The notes beneath the pieces are model-generated. The model did no database searches. It had not been told where the DNA came from and saw nothing but the letters and a program-made list of their open reading frames with translations. A DNA stretch of 64,000 bases from Planctomycetota bacterium. Its GTDB lineage: Bacteria; Planctomycetota; UBA1135. The position numbers and the translations under genes are program-made. The first letter of the stretch is position 1, and each line of letters begins with the position of its first letter. The stretch spans positions 62,001-126,000 of the forward strand of contig QQUA01000016.1 in NCBI GenBank assembly GCA_008501825.1, in the 5' to 3' direction. This document shows, piece by piece, positions 28,409 to 38,286 of this stretch.

Positions 28409-29347
28409 TTATTCAGGTTTCGGGACGACAAAGGCCTGTGCCGGCGGAAGAAGACTGGGAAGCCGTTCTTGGGCAGTATAGCGGCGAACCATCTCCTCAA
28501 ACCAGGTCCTGGCTTCCAAGGGAGTGATCGCCTGGCGGCGAAGTTGCTCCAGCAACACCACGGCAGGAGCCGGCCGGTTTTCCGGCGGCAGCCGGCTCTC
28601 CAAGCGCACCACCCGCCAAAGTTGGTCGCCTTCGAATTGAAACGGCCCGACCACGGCACCGGCTTTGGCCGACTTCAGTTTCGAGCGCAAGGGTTCGGGA
28701 AGGTAGACCGCCACCGGAGGGAAACTGGAATCGCCCTTGGGCCCAGGGTCCATGGATTCTCGAGCCAACATGCGCGGATCGGCGCCCTTGCGCAAGCGCC
28801 GAGCCCATTGCTCCGCCTGCTGAGGATCCGCTCCGATCAGCATGTGGAATTGGTATCGGCCGGCGGCCATGGCGTCCGCCCGCAACACGATCTGATAGAG
28901 CTGGTTGTCGCCTAAATGACGCCTCAGCACCGCTTCGACCTGAGACCAATTGCGACCGTATCGCCCTTGGGCCCAATCTTCCAATTCTTGATCCTCGGCC
29001 AAGCCTGCTCGGATGCCGTTCACCGATTGAGCCACGGCAGTGTCCAACTCATCGGGATCCACTTGATAACCCATCCGCTCCGCTTCCAAGCGGGCGAATT
29101 CACCACGCAATAGGCTCCGCACCATGGCCCGACTTTCGTCGGGAAACATAAAGACGGTCTCGGCGGTAAAAGCCCGAGCATCCATGGCCCGACCATCCAA
29201 CATGATTTCGGACAAAAGCGCCGGATGCCCGCGCCAAGGGAAAGCCACCTCGGTTCGGGAGGATGGCCCGCCACAGGCCAGAGCCCCAAGGGCCAAAGCC
29301 AATGCCAGCGGAACCGGCTTGCCGGACCAGCAGGAAGTCACCACCAA
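28409..29347 (-). CDS. Parvulin-like peptidyl-prolyl isomerase lipoprotein
   Basis: Lipobox-like ALGALACGG; PGPKGDSSFPPVAVYLPEPLRSKLKSAKAGAVVGPFQFEGDQLWRVVRLESR. Confidence 0.7.
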   Translation of the reverse strand: MVVTSCWSGKPVPLALALALGALACGGPSSRTEVAFPWRGHPALLSEIMLDGRAMDARAFTAETVFMFPDESRAMVRSLLRGEFARLEAERMGYQVDPDELDTAVAQSVNGIRAGLAEDQELEDWAQGRYGRNWSQVEAVLRRHLGDNQLYQIVLRADAMAAGRYQFHMLIGADPQQAEQWARRLRKGADPRMLARESMDPGPKGDSSFPPVAVYLPEPLRSKLKSAKAGAVVGPFQFEGDQLWRVVRLESRLPPENRPAPAVVLLEQLRRQAITPLEARTWFEEMVRRYTAQERLPSLLPPAQAFVVPKPE

Positions 29348-29350
29348 TCG

Positions 29351-30883
29351 CTAGTAGAAGTACACCGCCCGCCGTTTGCTCACGCCTTGGCAGGTTGGAC
29401 ATTTGTGGCGCTTTTCTTTGGCCCCTTCGGCACCGACTTCGGTGACCCGAATCACTCCGGTTCCACCGCAGGTGATGCAGTTATCAAACCGCGCCCGGTG
29501 CAATTTGTAGTCACCGGAAAATTCGGCGTAGTAGGCCAGCAGGAATTGAAAGCGCTCCGTGGCGGTGGCTTTACGCCACCAGTCTTCCGGCGAATATTCT
29601 TCATCTCCAGAAGCTTTGCGGCGTGCACGATCGAGGTTTTCCAAATACCTGCGAGTCCGTTCTTCCAGCTCCCGTTGTTCCGGAGACTTGCCGTCATCGA
29701 TTTGTTCTTCTTCCACCTCCAAGCCGGCCAAGGCCTTGTCTTCACCCAAGATCCAGGTGCCGTCGCCATAGGTGGCTTGAAGGCGCCGAGGAGTATGCTG
29801 GAAACGATTTCCCCATAAGGAGTCCAACTCTTCAGGAGAAACGTCGTCTTTCATGGATTTCAAATCATCCAATAGTTTTTCCCGAACTTTGCTGGGAGCT
29901 TCCGTTTCCGCCCAGCTCATCAAGCTGTCCATGGTGACGTTGGACTCATAAGACTTGCGCTTGACCACCCCGACTACCCGCTTGAACCATTGACTGACCA
30001 AGTGGCGTTCCATGGCCGCCTTGCGCTCTTCTTCGAAACGGTCCTGCAACTCCAAGAATTCTCCGCGCAAACCGGCTTGCGGGAATTGGCCTTCGAAGGC
30101 ATCCAATTTCTCCAAAGCGGTGGTGAAGCGACCTCGGTGCATCAACTGGCGGATCTCGGTCAAGGCCGCCGCCTCTTCCCGATGGGCCATGGTCTGTTCC
30201 AACTCGTCCAAGGCGACCTCAACCCGACTCGCCAAGGCTTGATCCCCTTCGGCTTCTGCGGCTTCCGACGCCGCCTGGAGGTGTTGTTGCGCCTGTTCCA
30301 AGGCATAGACACTGCGCAATTCTTGGGCGAATTCATAATGCCGCAAACCGGAATCCAAATTTACTTCCAGCAGGCGCTCGTCGTAGAACTGCTCCGGGGT
30401 CAAAATTTGATCGGCGGGCACCACCACCGGTTCCGGAGGAGCCGCCAGCATCCTTAAAGCCACCTTGGTGGTGTTCTCCCGAATTCTCAGTTCAAGAAAC
30501 TGGGCGTCCTTGCGCAACACACGCCCGACCAATTGGCCGCCGTTTTTCAGCATCAGCAAGTCGGCGGTCACCGTCGGGATGCCGCTTTGCTGGCGATAAC
30601 CGAAACTGGTTTTCAGGCGCTGCCCTTCACCGGGAAACAAGTCGTTCCAACTCAAGGCGTAGCGACCTCCGTGACGGCTGGAAACCAATACCAAGCCGTC
30701 CAGATCGTGTTCCACGATGTTTCCGACCAACAAGCGGCCGTCGCGGAGGCGAACGATTTCGTTCTCCCCAGGAAGATCTTGAGCCGCACTCCAGGGAGCG
30801 GCCGCGGCCAGAACCGTAAACAACAGGAGGAGGAGGGATCGCATGGCTTTCTTGCTTGACATGGCGGGAGACAGCCGGCTCAT
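29351..30883 (-). CDS. Secreted protein with C-terminal DnaJ-type CxxCxG zinc motif
   Basis: Signal peptide; C-terminus CITCGGTGVI...HKCPTCQG. Confidence 0.65.
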   Translation of the reverse strand: MSRLSPAMSSKKAMRSLLLLLFTVLAAAAPWSAAQDLPGENEIVRLRDGRLLVGNIVEHDLDGLVLVSSRHGGRYALSWNDLFPGEGQRLKTSFGYRQQSGIPTVTADLLMLKNGGQLVGRVLRKDAQFLELRIRENTTKVALRMLAAPPEPVVVPADQILTPEQFYDERLLEVNLDSGLRHYEFAQELRSVYALEQAQQHLQAASEAAEAEGDQALASRVEVALDELEQTMAHREEAAALTEIRQLMHRGRFTTALEKLDAFEGQFPQAGLRGEFLELQDRFEEERKAAMERHLVSQWFKRVVGVVKRKSYESNVTMDSLMSWAETEAPSKVREKLLDDLKSMKDDVSPEELDSLWGNRFQHTPRRLQATYGDGTWILGEDKALAGLEVEEEQIDDGKSPEQRELEERTRRYLENLDRARRKASGDEEYSPEDWWRKATATERFQFLLAYYAEFSGDYKLHRARFDNCITCGGTGVIRVTEVGAEGAKEKRHKCPTCQGVSKRRAVYFY

Positions 30884-31290
30884 GAGTCTAAACGGCGACT
30901 CATGGGCACCTGTTTGGCTAAAAGAAAACTGAGCCGCGCCACCGGCCGCTCAGGATTGGAGCGATAAAAGCGCAGGCGTGCCCGGGGCAGGCCATCGGCT
31001 CTCTTGGGGTTTTCCACGATCAAGTCGTATTTGTAGTCCGGGGCTCCTGGCACCGGTTGGGCCAGGAATTCCTGCAACCGGGTGGTGCCGCCTCCGGAAT
31101 CCAGCATCCAAGCTTCGTCGAGAAGCTTTTGCACCAGGGGTTCGACGTGTGGGGCCAATTCGGCATGGGCCCGGGCGGTGTTTTCCATGCCACCGCCAAA
31201 CTGAAACAAACCTAGGAGAGCCGTGACCCCGACCAGGAACAAGCCCATGGCCAGGAGCACTTCAATCAAGGAAAAACCGGACCGGTTCAT
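30880..31290 (-). CDS. Prepilin-type pseudopilin (GspI-like)
   Basis: MNRSGFSLIEVLLAMGLFLVGVTALLGLF prepilin signal; start at 31290 inside longer track ORF. Confidence 0.8.
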   Translation of the reverse strand: MNRSGFSLIEVLLAMGLFLVGVTALLGLFQFGGGMENTARAHAELAPHVEPLVQKLLDEAWMLDSGGGTTRLQEFLAQPVPGAPDYKYDLIVENPKRADGLPRARLRFYRSNPERPVARLSFLLAKQVPMSRRLDS

Positions 31291-32210
31291 GGAGCCCACC
31301 TCCTTCCTTCGGCCACCACCCAAGCTTCTCCAGCATAGCTCTTGGGAAGCAAAACCGGCGCCCGAGCGGGGTGAGCTTCGAAACTGGTATCCCTCAGCCC
31401 GCGCTCGGCAATGGACAAAGTCGGCGGGGTTCCGCTGACCCGCATCCATTCTTTCTCCACCAAGGCGAATTCCGGAATCTTGAAGGGGAGTTGTCCGCGC
31501 AAACGCATGCGGTTGCCCGCAGCCTCTAAATCTTCGTCCAAGCGTGGAGGTCGATTGCGGGCCGATCCCGCCACCCGTTCCAGGCGTAGGCGAACCTTGG
31601 CCGGCAGGTCGCGGACCGGATCGGGAGGAATTTTCCATTCCTCATGCCACTGCCCTTGGCTATCCAGAGCCGCGAATTCGGCCCAAGCCACTCCGTCTAA
31701 AACCACTAGACCGGCACCCTCTCGAGCCCTTCGTTCCACCAAGCGATCGCTGCTTAGAAAAGACTCGGACGGATTCTCCAATTGAGTCAGGCGCATCAAG
31801 CGGCAAAGCCGGCTGTTGGCAGGATCCTCCGGCACCAGCATCCAGACGATTTCCACGGCGTGTCGAGCTTCCGGATCTTGATCCAGGGCCGCCCCGCCGT
31901 GGGCCAAAAAACGCATTCGGGGCAGATACCAAGCTTGTTGCGCTTCGCCGGCGGGAACCGCCTCCCAGAAATCGACTTCAAATCGGCCGCGAGCTCCGTT
32001 GTGCAAAGCCCGCAAATCGGTACGCAACTTCTGCAAGGTCGAACTGAACACCAAATCGCCATGGCCACGGCGTTCCCCGTTCTGCCACAAGCCCATGACC
32101 GAATTCAAAATACCGGCGACGAACAGTCCGAGCATGGCGAATAGACCGAGAGCCAACAACACCTCGATGAGGGTCATGCCGGAGCGGTTATTACGACCAG
32201 CGGTTTTCAT
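31287..32210 (-). CDS. Prepilin-type pseudopilin (GspJ-like)
   Basis: RSGMTLIEVLLALGLFAMLGLFVAGIL; 4-bp overlaps with both neighbours. Confidence 0.8.
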   Translation of the reverse strand: MKTAGRNNRSGMTLIEVLLALGLFAMLGLFVAGILNSVMGLWQNGERRGHGDLVFSSTLQKLRTDLRALHNGARGRFEVDFWEAVPAGEAQQAWYLPRMRFLAHGGAALDQDPEARHAVEIVWMLVPEDPANSRLCRLMRLTQLENPSESFLSSDRLVERRAREGAGLVVLDGVAWAEFAALDSQGQWHEEWKIPPDPVRDLPAKVRLRLERVAGSARNRPPRLDEDLEAAGNRMRLRGQLPFKIPEFALVEKEWMRVSGTPPTLSIAERGLRDTSFEAHPARAPVLLPKSYAGEAWVVAEGRRWAP

Positions 32211-35200
32211 TCCACCACCTCGGCCCAGCGTTGAATCCGGGGTTCGGCCAGATAGTCAATCATCAGGTTGCGAAAGCGAGGAGCGGTGGTCCAGCCGAGA
32301 GAACTGAAATTGACCGGATCGAAAGCCCCGACGTCCCAATCGAAACTAATTCGAAGATCCAATCGATCGGAAGCCAAATCCAGCGGATGGAGTCCCCCAC
32401 CCTGGGCTTTGCCTTCTTCCAACAACACCACTCCCGGAGTTCCGGGAACGTCTTCAAAACTGGCTTGGCCGCTACGCAACCACAGCCGGACTTTATGAGA
32501 AGCATCGGGTAATTCCGCTTCGTATTGAAGGCCCCGCCAATAAGCCTGGGGTTCGTCCAGCCCGATTTGCAGCCAGGCGGCTGCCGGACTGCTACTCGCT
32601 GCGACGTAACGGTCCTGCCAGCGGCAGGGAAAACTGTAGACCAAAGTGCCTTGGCCGTGATCGGCGGCCACGGTGCCGAATCGGCCTCGCAAAATGCCGT
32701 CGCCGCGATCTTCCTCTTCACCCGGCAGACTCCGGTGGCGCGGCATCATCAGTTCTTGGTTCTGCCCTTTGTGACTGGTGTGAATCAACTCCTGATCGAT
32801 CAACAAGAGGCTTTCCGGCGGGAACGGGGATCCATCCTCGACGATCAAAGTCGCTTCGCCTGGAGTCACGTTGTTGGTCAAGACCGAAACCGGCCGGCCA
32901 TCGACCACGTACACATGAGCGCCTTGGGCATGACCGCGGGCTTCCGTTCCGTGCAAGCCGCGACCTCCCGGAGCAATTTCAATCTCTCCGGTTCCGGGAT
33001 TGAAGCCGCTGTATGCGATGCGCTCGCCATCGATATCCAGCAATCCGCTTTCGGGGAAGTTCGCGAACCAGCCTCCGGCTTGGGTGGAAAGGCGGCGCCG
33101 GCCGTCCAAAACCAAAGCGTATTGATGCAGGAAAATAGAACGAGGTTCGGTGGCTTCCAAATCCTGATCCAACATCCAAGCTCCACGAGCCAAAGCATTG
33201 TTGGCCGGCCCCATTCCGGCCACCGTATGCAAACTAACCTCGTCAACCATGCCGTTGAAGGAAGTCCCGCCGGAAACGCTGCCGCCGACGTTAAGAGTAT
33301 CCAAACGGACCGGCCGTTCCCCGCTGGGAAACTTCACCAGTCGTTCCATGGTTCGGATGTCGGTGTTCGGAGCGTTCAAGTTCTGACCGCCGACCCAACC
33401 CAAAAATGGCAAACCCGGGTCTTCATAAAAGGCCACGTAAAAACGGCCGTTCTCGGTTCTCGGACTGAGACGGCTGGGCTTGGCCCATTGCACCGTGAAC
33501 CAGTTCGGCGGCAAACTTCCTTGAGGTTGCATCACCGCCACACGATCCTTGCGGCCGACGAATCCGGTGGAGGAATCCAAATTGCGTAAGGTCTTGAACA
33601 CCGGCACCAAGCGAGTTCCGCTTTGCTGGGCGTGATCATAAGTTCCCATGACTCCTCGGAAACCGTAAGCCCGGCGAATGGTTTCGATGGTGTCGGGCCG
33701 GTCGTCCACCGGCTCGCCGATGGTCCGGGCAAACACGAAAGCATCTTCCGTTTCCTGCAATAGCGGCGGGGTGAGGGCATACAAACCGCCACCGGCCCGG
33801 CCTCCAGGCCGGCCGCCGGAACCAATGTTGCCGCCACCGGGATTGCCGCCGTCTCCAGGGCCGCCAGGCTCTTCTGGCACGTCGGCTCGAACTTCACTCA
33901 GATAGGCACTGACTGCATTCTGAAGAGCGCCCCAATCATCGCGCACGAACATTCCGTTGATGATGCTGTCATAGCGCACCCATTCGGTTAAGCCGGCATC
34001 GGCGTCCGAAGTCAGTTGCACGAACTGGGAAAAGTTGTCGTCTCCAGGAAGATAAGTGACGTCACTGATCCCCGATCCTTTCACTGAAATCGGAATGATG
34101 TAGACGTAACTGTCGGGTAATTCCTGCAAGGGAGTATCGTCGCGATAGACGAAACTTTCCCACTCGGTGACGAAGGATCGAGCTTCACTATAAGCCCAAT
34201 CGGGAGGCCCGTCTTCGCCGCTCAACAGCGGCAACTGAATGTTCCTTTGAATTAGATTCAAGGTGGTTCCGGAGCGGGATGAATACTCGACCACTTCCAT
34301 ACCGGAAATCAAACAATTGTCGCCGGTACGCAAACCGTCCCGACCCCAATACACCCACTGCACCATGAGGGCGTAACCGCCGTTTTCCTGGAAAGCCTCG
34401 GCGTAATAAGGATCGCCTTCCGCTTGCGGGATCGGCCCGAGCTCAATCTCACCGAGATAGCCACAGGTGATGCCCATGCCGATTTGGAAACTGCGACCGC
34501 TGAGCGGGCTGACGATTTCAATCGGATCCTGGCCGTTGACGACTTGGGCCAAAGACCAAGGGCCGACGTTGCCGGTTAAACGACCGCCGCCGATAGGAAT
34601 CCCATCCTCGTCGATGATCGCACTGTAACCGTAAAGCTCCACCCCGGAACCGGCGGGGTGGTAGGTATCCAGAGAGTTCACCGCTACGTCCGAATCTTCC
34701 CGGGCGGCGCGGCCGCCCAAATACCCGTCCGGACCAGCAATCCGTTGAGTGATGAAAGTGTTTGCGGTTTTCGACGAATACTCGATGACTTCTTGTCCCA
34801 CCCGCAAAACGCCGCGGTTGGGAAAGCCCTCGGTGGATTCCACCACCAGGACGTCGTCGGGAGAACCGGCGGCGTAAGCGCTCAAGGGCGCCGTCAACTC
34901 GGTGTATCCAAGGACTTCACCCCGGGGAACGCCGTCCACCGCCACCTGAAAACCCCGAGCGGAAATCCCGCGGAGCAAAGTGGAAAGATGGAACCATCGA
35001 TCTTCCAAATCGTATTCCGCCGGATCCACCCGCACTTCCAGGGCTTCTTCCAAATTGTCTTCGTCAAAGGGATCCTGGCCGGCGTTGTCATAGGCTCGAA
35101 TGACCAAGCGCCCTTGTTCGATGGCGGCGAATACCCGCTCTTTGTCCACCTCCGGACCGCTTAAGTCGAATAAAAAGCCGTCCTGCAAGCCGTCGTGCAA

Positions 35201-37198
35201 GCGATACCAAGCTTGGTAATGCAAGGGCTCGTTGGAACTGTACACCCCCTGGGTAGAAGATGCAGCGGTCACGATGTTCCAATCGAACAGCGGGGTTTGC
35301 CACGAGCCCCGTTCGGCAACGTCGTAACCCAAAGGACTGGCTTCAAAATCAAAATGCTCGGTGCGGCCTAAAGTCCCTTGCACGAAGTTGTCCAATTCCC
35401 GAGCCGGAATCGGAATCACCGAAGACTCTTCCGTTTCCTTGGAAGCGACCTGAAGGCCGGTGGTATCCACCGTTCCGGCGCGAAGACTCAAACCATTGGG
35501 GTGATCGTGCTGCCCTCCCAAGCTACCGACGTTGCGAGGCAGGGTGGTGACCCCTTGGGCCCCGCGGCCATAGCGCACCGCATCTTCGAAGTTTTCTTGA
35601 TGGTGCCATAGCTGCAACAAAGGACCGTCCGGCGCCACCCGAAGGTCTTGAACCACCGAAGCTCGGGACCGGGTTCGTCCTAGAGGAGAACGCACCGCGG
35701 CGTTGACCCGTTGCAGATAACGATTGCCGCTGGCGTAACCGAAGGGAACCGTGCTTTGAGCCAAGCTGCCGTGATTGGGATCCAGGCTGTTCAGATAAAT
35801 CAACCACGCTTCCAGATCCGAAAGCGTGCCGTCGTCCATCATCGGCCTTAAAACCCGGATCCAAAGATCTTCCGGACCTTGCAAAGGCCGCTGTTCCACG
35901 ATGGCCGAAGCTACGTCCCGAGCTTGCCGGGGGTGAATCCAACTGGACGAAAAGCGTCCTTGAATCGGTTGTCGGGTAAAGATGGGAGGTCCGGTGCGCC
36001 AACGCAAACCGGTCAGCATGGCTTCCAGGATTTCCAATCGGCAGGCGTTGACGTCCACCGGTTCCCGCAACAAAGGATGCACCCTGGTTTCCAGGATCGG
36101 GAAATTCGGCAACATGGTGAACACCGAAAGCCGGCCGGATTTCGCCAAGGCTCCCCGGCCCATGTCGCGATTGCCGGGGTTGCTGGCGAACACCATGGCA
36201 TAAAGCGGATTCTCCTGATCGACGTCAAAACAAAGAATGGTGCCGGGAGAAGCCACCAAACCGTCGGAAACCGGGGCTCGCCAGGCTCGATCCGGATCGA
36301 TGGGACGATCGATCAACACCGCCGGTCCCCAAGCGTCGCCGCCGTAGGTCCCGACGTCGAACCAGCAAAGGTCTTGCAGATAGCGACGATCCTCTTCCGC
36401 TAACAAATCTCCACCCAGAACCGCCTGATCCAATAAGTCGGACAACACCTCCGGAGGCCGGTATTCACCGTCGGGAATCCTGGCCAAAGCCAAGTTGTAA
36501 ACCCGGCGATCGATCACCGCCAAACCTTGAGGCAACTCTTGCCCGTCGGCTCCGGGAAGGATCAATCCGGTAAAGGCATTGGCGGTCTTCCCGGTGTATT
36601 GAATGAAGATCTCGGGAAAGCCGCCGTCGGTGGGAATGCTGTATCCCATAATCCGCAAGAATCCCTGGTCGGGAAAACCGGCGGTGGAAGTCACCGGCAA
36701 TTCTTCCGCCGGCAAGGCCACGTCCTCCCGCAAATAACAGGGATGCAACAAGTTTTGCAATAGAAGCGGCGGCGCGCTTCCCAGCGAAACCCGGGCTTGG
36801 GCGTTTTCTACCTCCACTCCCCAGGATTGAGCGATGTTCTTCCAATCCTCGCCGAGGGCTTGAGGCAAAGGACCCAGGGTAGTGGGATCCCATTCCTCCG
36901 GACCGTCGTATCGAGGGCTCGGATCCATCGCCGGATGGGATCCGGCCTGATGAAAAATGGAAGCCTGGGTGGCGGACTGAACCGCCACTTGCACTGCAGC
37001 TTGGTCGAAGGCTTCCTGAGACGCCTCCGAACGCAACCGGCTGGTCAACAGAAACGGTACGCCCAGGGAAAACAACAACGCAACGGCCAGCAGCACCACC
37101 AACAGCGCGGAACCGTTTTCGGCCAGGGAGCGGGAAAGGGTGGACAAAGCCGGGCGCTCCGAGGGAGCCGGCGTGAGTGGGCGCAGCTTGGATTTCAA
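32207..37198 (-). CDS. Giant GspK-like protein (1663 aa) with LamG-like and internal beta-repeat segments
   Basis: N-terminal NGSALLVVLLAVALLFSLGVPFLLTSRLRSEAS GspK-type anchor; location among minor pseudopilins; GMVDEVSLH and WFHLSTLLRG LamG-like segments. Confidence 0.7.
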   Translation of the reverse strand: MKSKLRPLTPAPSERPALSTLSRSLAENGSALLVVLLAVALLFSLGVPFLLTSRLRSEASQEAFDQAAVQVAVQSATQASIFHQAGSHPAMDPSPRYDGPEEWDPTTLGPLPQALGEDWKNIAQSWGVEVENAQARVSLGSAPPLLLQNLLHPCYLREDVALPAEELPVTSTAGFPDQGFLRIMGYSIPTDGGFPEIFIQYTGKTANAFTGLILPGADGQELPQGLAVIDRRVYNLALARIPDGEYRPPEVLSDLLDQAVLGGDLLAEEDRRYLQDLCWFDVGTYGGDAWGPAVLIDRPIDPDRAWRAPVSDGLVASPGTILCFDVDQENPLYAMVFASNPGNRDMGRGALAKSGRLSVFTMLPNFPILETRVHPLLREPVDVNACRLEILEAMLTGLRWRTGPPIFTRQPIQGRFSSSWIHPRQARDVASAIVEQRPLQGPEDLWIRVLRPMMDDGTLSDLEAWLIYLNSLDPNHGSLAQSTVPFGYASGNRYLQRVNAAVRSPLGRTRSRASVVQDLRVAPDGPLLQLWHHQENFEDAVRYGRGAQGVTTLPRNVGSLGGQHDHPNGLSLRAGTVDTTGLQVASKETEESSVIPIPARELDNFVQGTLGRTEHFDFEASPLGYDVAERGSWQTPLFDWNIVTAASSTQGVYSSNEPLHYQAWYRLHDGLQDGFLFDLSGPEVDKERVFAAIEQGRLVIRAYDNAGQDPFDEDNLEEALEVRVDPAEYDLEDRWFHLSTLLRGISARGFQVAVDGVPRGEVLGYTELTAPLSAYAAGSPDDVLVVESTEGFPNRGVLRVGQEVIEYSSKTANTFITQRIAGPDGYLGGRAAREDSDVAVNSLDTYHPAGSGVELYGYSAIIDEDGIPIGGGRLTGNVGPWSLAQVVNGQDPIEIVSPLSGRSFQIGMGITCGYLGEIELGPIPQAEGDPYYAEAFQENGGYALMVQWVYWGRDGLRTGDNCLISGMEVVEYSSRSGTTLNLIQRNIQLPLLSGEDGPPDWAYSEARSFVTEWESFVYRDDTPLQELPDSYVYIIPISVKGSGISDVTYLPGDDNFSQFVQLTSDADAGLTEWVRYDSIINGMFVRDDWGALQNAVSAYLSEVRADVPEEPGGPGDGGNPGGGNIGSGGRPGGRAGGGLYALTPPLLQETEDAFVFARTIGEPVDDRPDTIETIRRAYGFRGVMGTYDHAQQSGTRLVPVFKTLRNLDSSTGFVGRKDRVAVMQPQGSLPPNWFTVQWAKPSRLSPRTENGRFYVAFYEDPGLPFLGWVGGQNLNAPNTDIRTMERLVKFPSGERPVRLDTLNVGGSVSGGTSFNGMVDEVSLHTVAGMGPANNALARGAWMLDQDLEATEPRSIFLHQYALVLDGRRRLSTQAGGWFANFPESGLLDIDGERIAYSGFNPGTGEIEIAPGGRGLHGTEARGHAQGAHVYVVDGRPVSVLTNNVTPGEATLIVEDGSPFPPESLLLIDQELIHTSHKGQNQELMMPRHRSLPGEEEDRGDGILRGRFGTVAADHGQGTLVYSFPCRWQDRYVAASSSPAAAWLQIGLDEPQAYWRGLQYEAELPDASHKVRLWLRSGQASFEDVPGTPGVVLLEEGKAQGGGLHPLDLASDRLDLRISFDWDVGAFDPVNFSSLGWTTAPRFRNLMIDYLAEPRIQRWAEVVE

Positions 37199-38223
37199 GG
37201 ACCGTCCTCCGATTCGCGAGCGTATTCTTCAGCGAACCGCCCGATGGTGAAGGAAGTCACGACTTCCCCGTTTTCCAGAATCTCTACCGGAATAGGAGCC
37301 GGATGCCTTTGGGTATCCAACATCCCAAAGCGGTCAAACCAAATTTGGAAGGGCTGGACGTCCACCAGCAATTCCTCCTGTAAAGGAGGACCGGGTTCCC
37401 GGGTCCGGCCCCAAAGAACCAGCTCATCGATTCGGCCGCGAAAGCGACCTTCAGGATCACCCAGTTCCAAAAAGCCTTTGGGTTCAGCCAAAGGGCCTTC
37501 GTAGGCGGCTTCGGCCACGGCTCGGCCGTTTACCCAGATTTGCAAGCGACCGGCTGCGGCCCGGAAACGAAAGTGCTGCCATCTCTCCGGCAGCAACACC
37601 GCCGCCGGACTGTCCAGAAGCAAACTGGTTGCGTCTTGGTCCTGCCCTAAATGGAGCCTTAAGCGAACGCTGCCGTCTTGCCGCCGGCTCAATTCCAAAA
37701 AGTCTTCCCAACGGGCCAATTGGCAGGCCACTCCATCTCGGCTGTAAAGATGGACTTCCATGTCCACCCCGTATGGAGTGCGAATCTGCCCGCCGCGGCC
37801 TTCCACCACCACGGTCCCGCCATCGCTCAAGTCCAAGGCTTCGCCGAAGCGGCCGGCACCGCCCAACTCCGCTGGAGGAATCAATTGCAAACCCTGCCGG
37901 CGTTGACTCTCCTGCTCGAAAGTCGCTTCCAAGATCGGTCGATAGACGAACCGTGAAAAACCGCCGGGATCGGAAAAGTCTTCATTGGGAAGACTCAATT
38001 CCAGCATCACCGGGTGCCCGCTGGCTCGAGCCCGATCCCGGCTGCTTTCCAAAAAAGCCAACAAGGTGTCCTGAAATCCCCGGGCACCGGGGTCCATGCG
38101 CTGAATCGCCAAGCCGCCGACCCCCAACAGAATGCCGATCAGCACCATGACCAGCAACAGTTCCACGAAAGTGAATCCGGCGGGATTCACCCTTCGCCAA
38201 GCATTGCAGGAACCGGTTTTCAA
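37195..38223 (-). CDS. GspH-like pseudopilin fused to concanavalin/LamG-like domain
   Basis: NPAGFTFVELLLVMVLIGILLGVGGLAI prepilin signal; WQHFRFRAAAGRLQIWVNGRAVAEAAY...FRGRIDELVLWGR LamG signature. Confidence 0.8.
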   Translation of the reverse strand: MKTGSCNAWRRVNPAGFTFVELLLVMVLIGILLGVGGLAIQRMDPGARGFQDTLLAFLESSRDRARASGHPVMLELSLPNEDFSDPGGFSRFVYRPILEATFEQESQRRQGLQLIPPAELGGAGRFGEALDLSDGGTVVVEGRGGQIRTPYGVDMEVHLYSRDGVACQLARWEDFLELSRRQDGSVRLRLHLGQDQDATSLLLDSPAAVLLPERWQHFRFRAAAGRLQIWVNGRAVAEAAYEGPLAEPKGFLELGDPEGRFRGRIDELVLWGRTREPGPPLQEELLVDVQPFQIWFDRFGMLDTQRHPAPIPVEILENGEVVTSFTIGRFAEEYARESEDGP

Positions 38224-38286
38224 GGTCGTTTCAGTTTTCGATTCATGGCGGTCCCGGTGAGGACCGCCCTCGGATGGGCACGGAGG

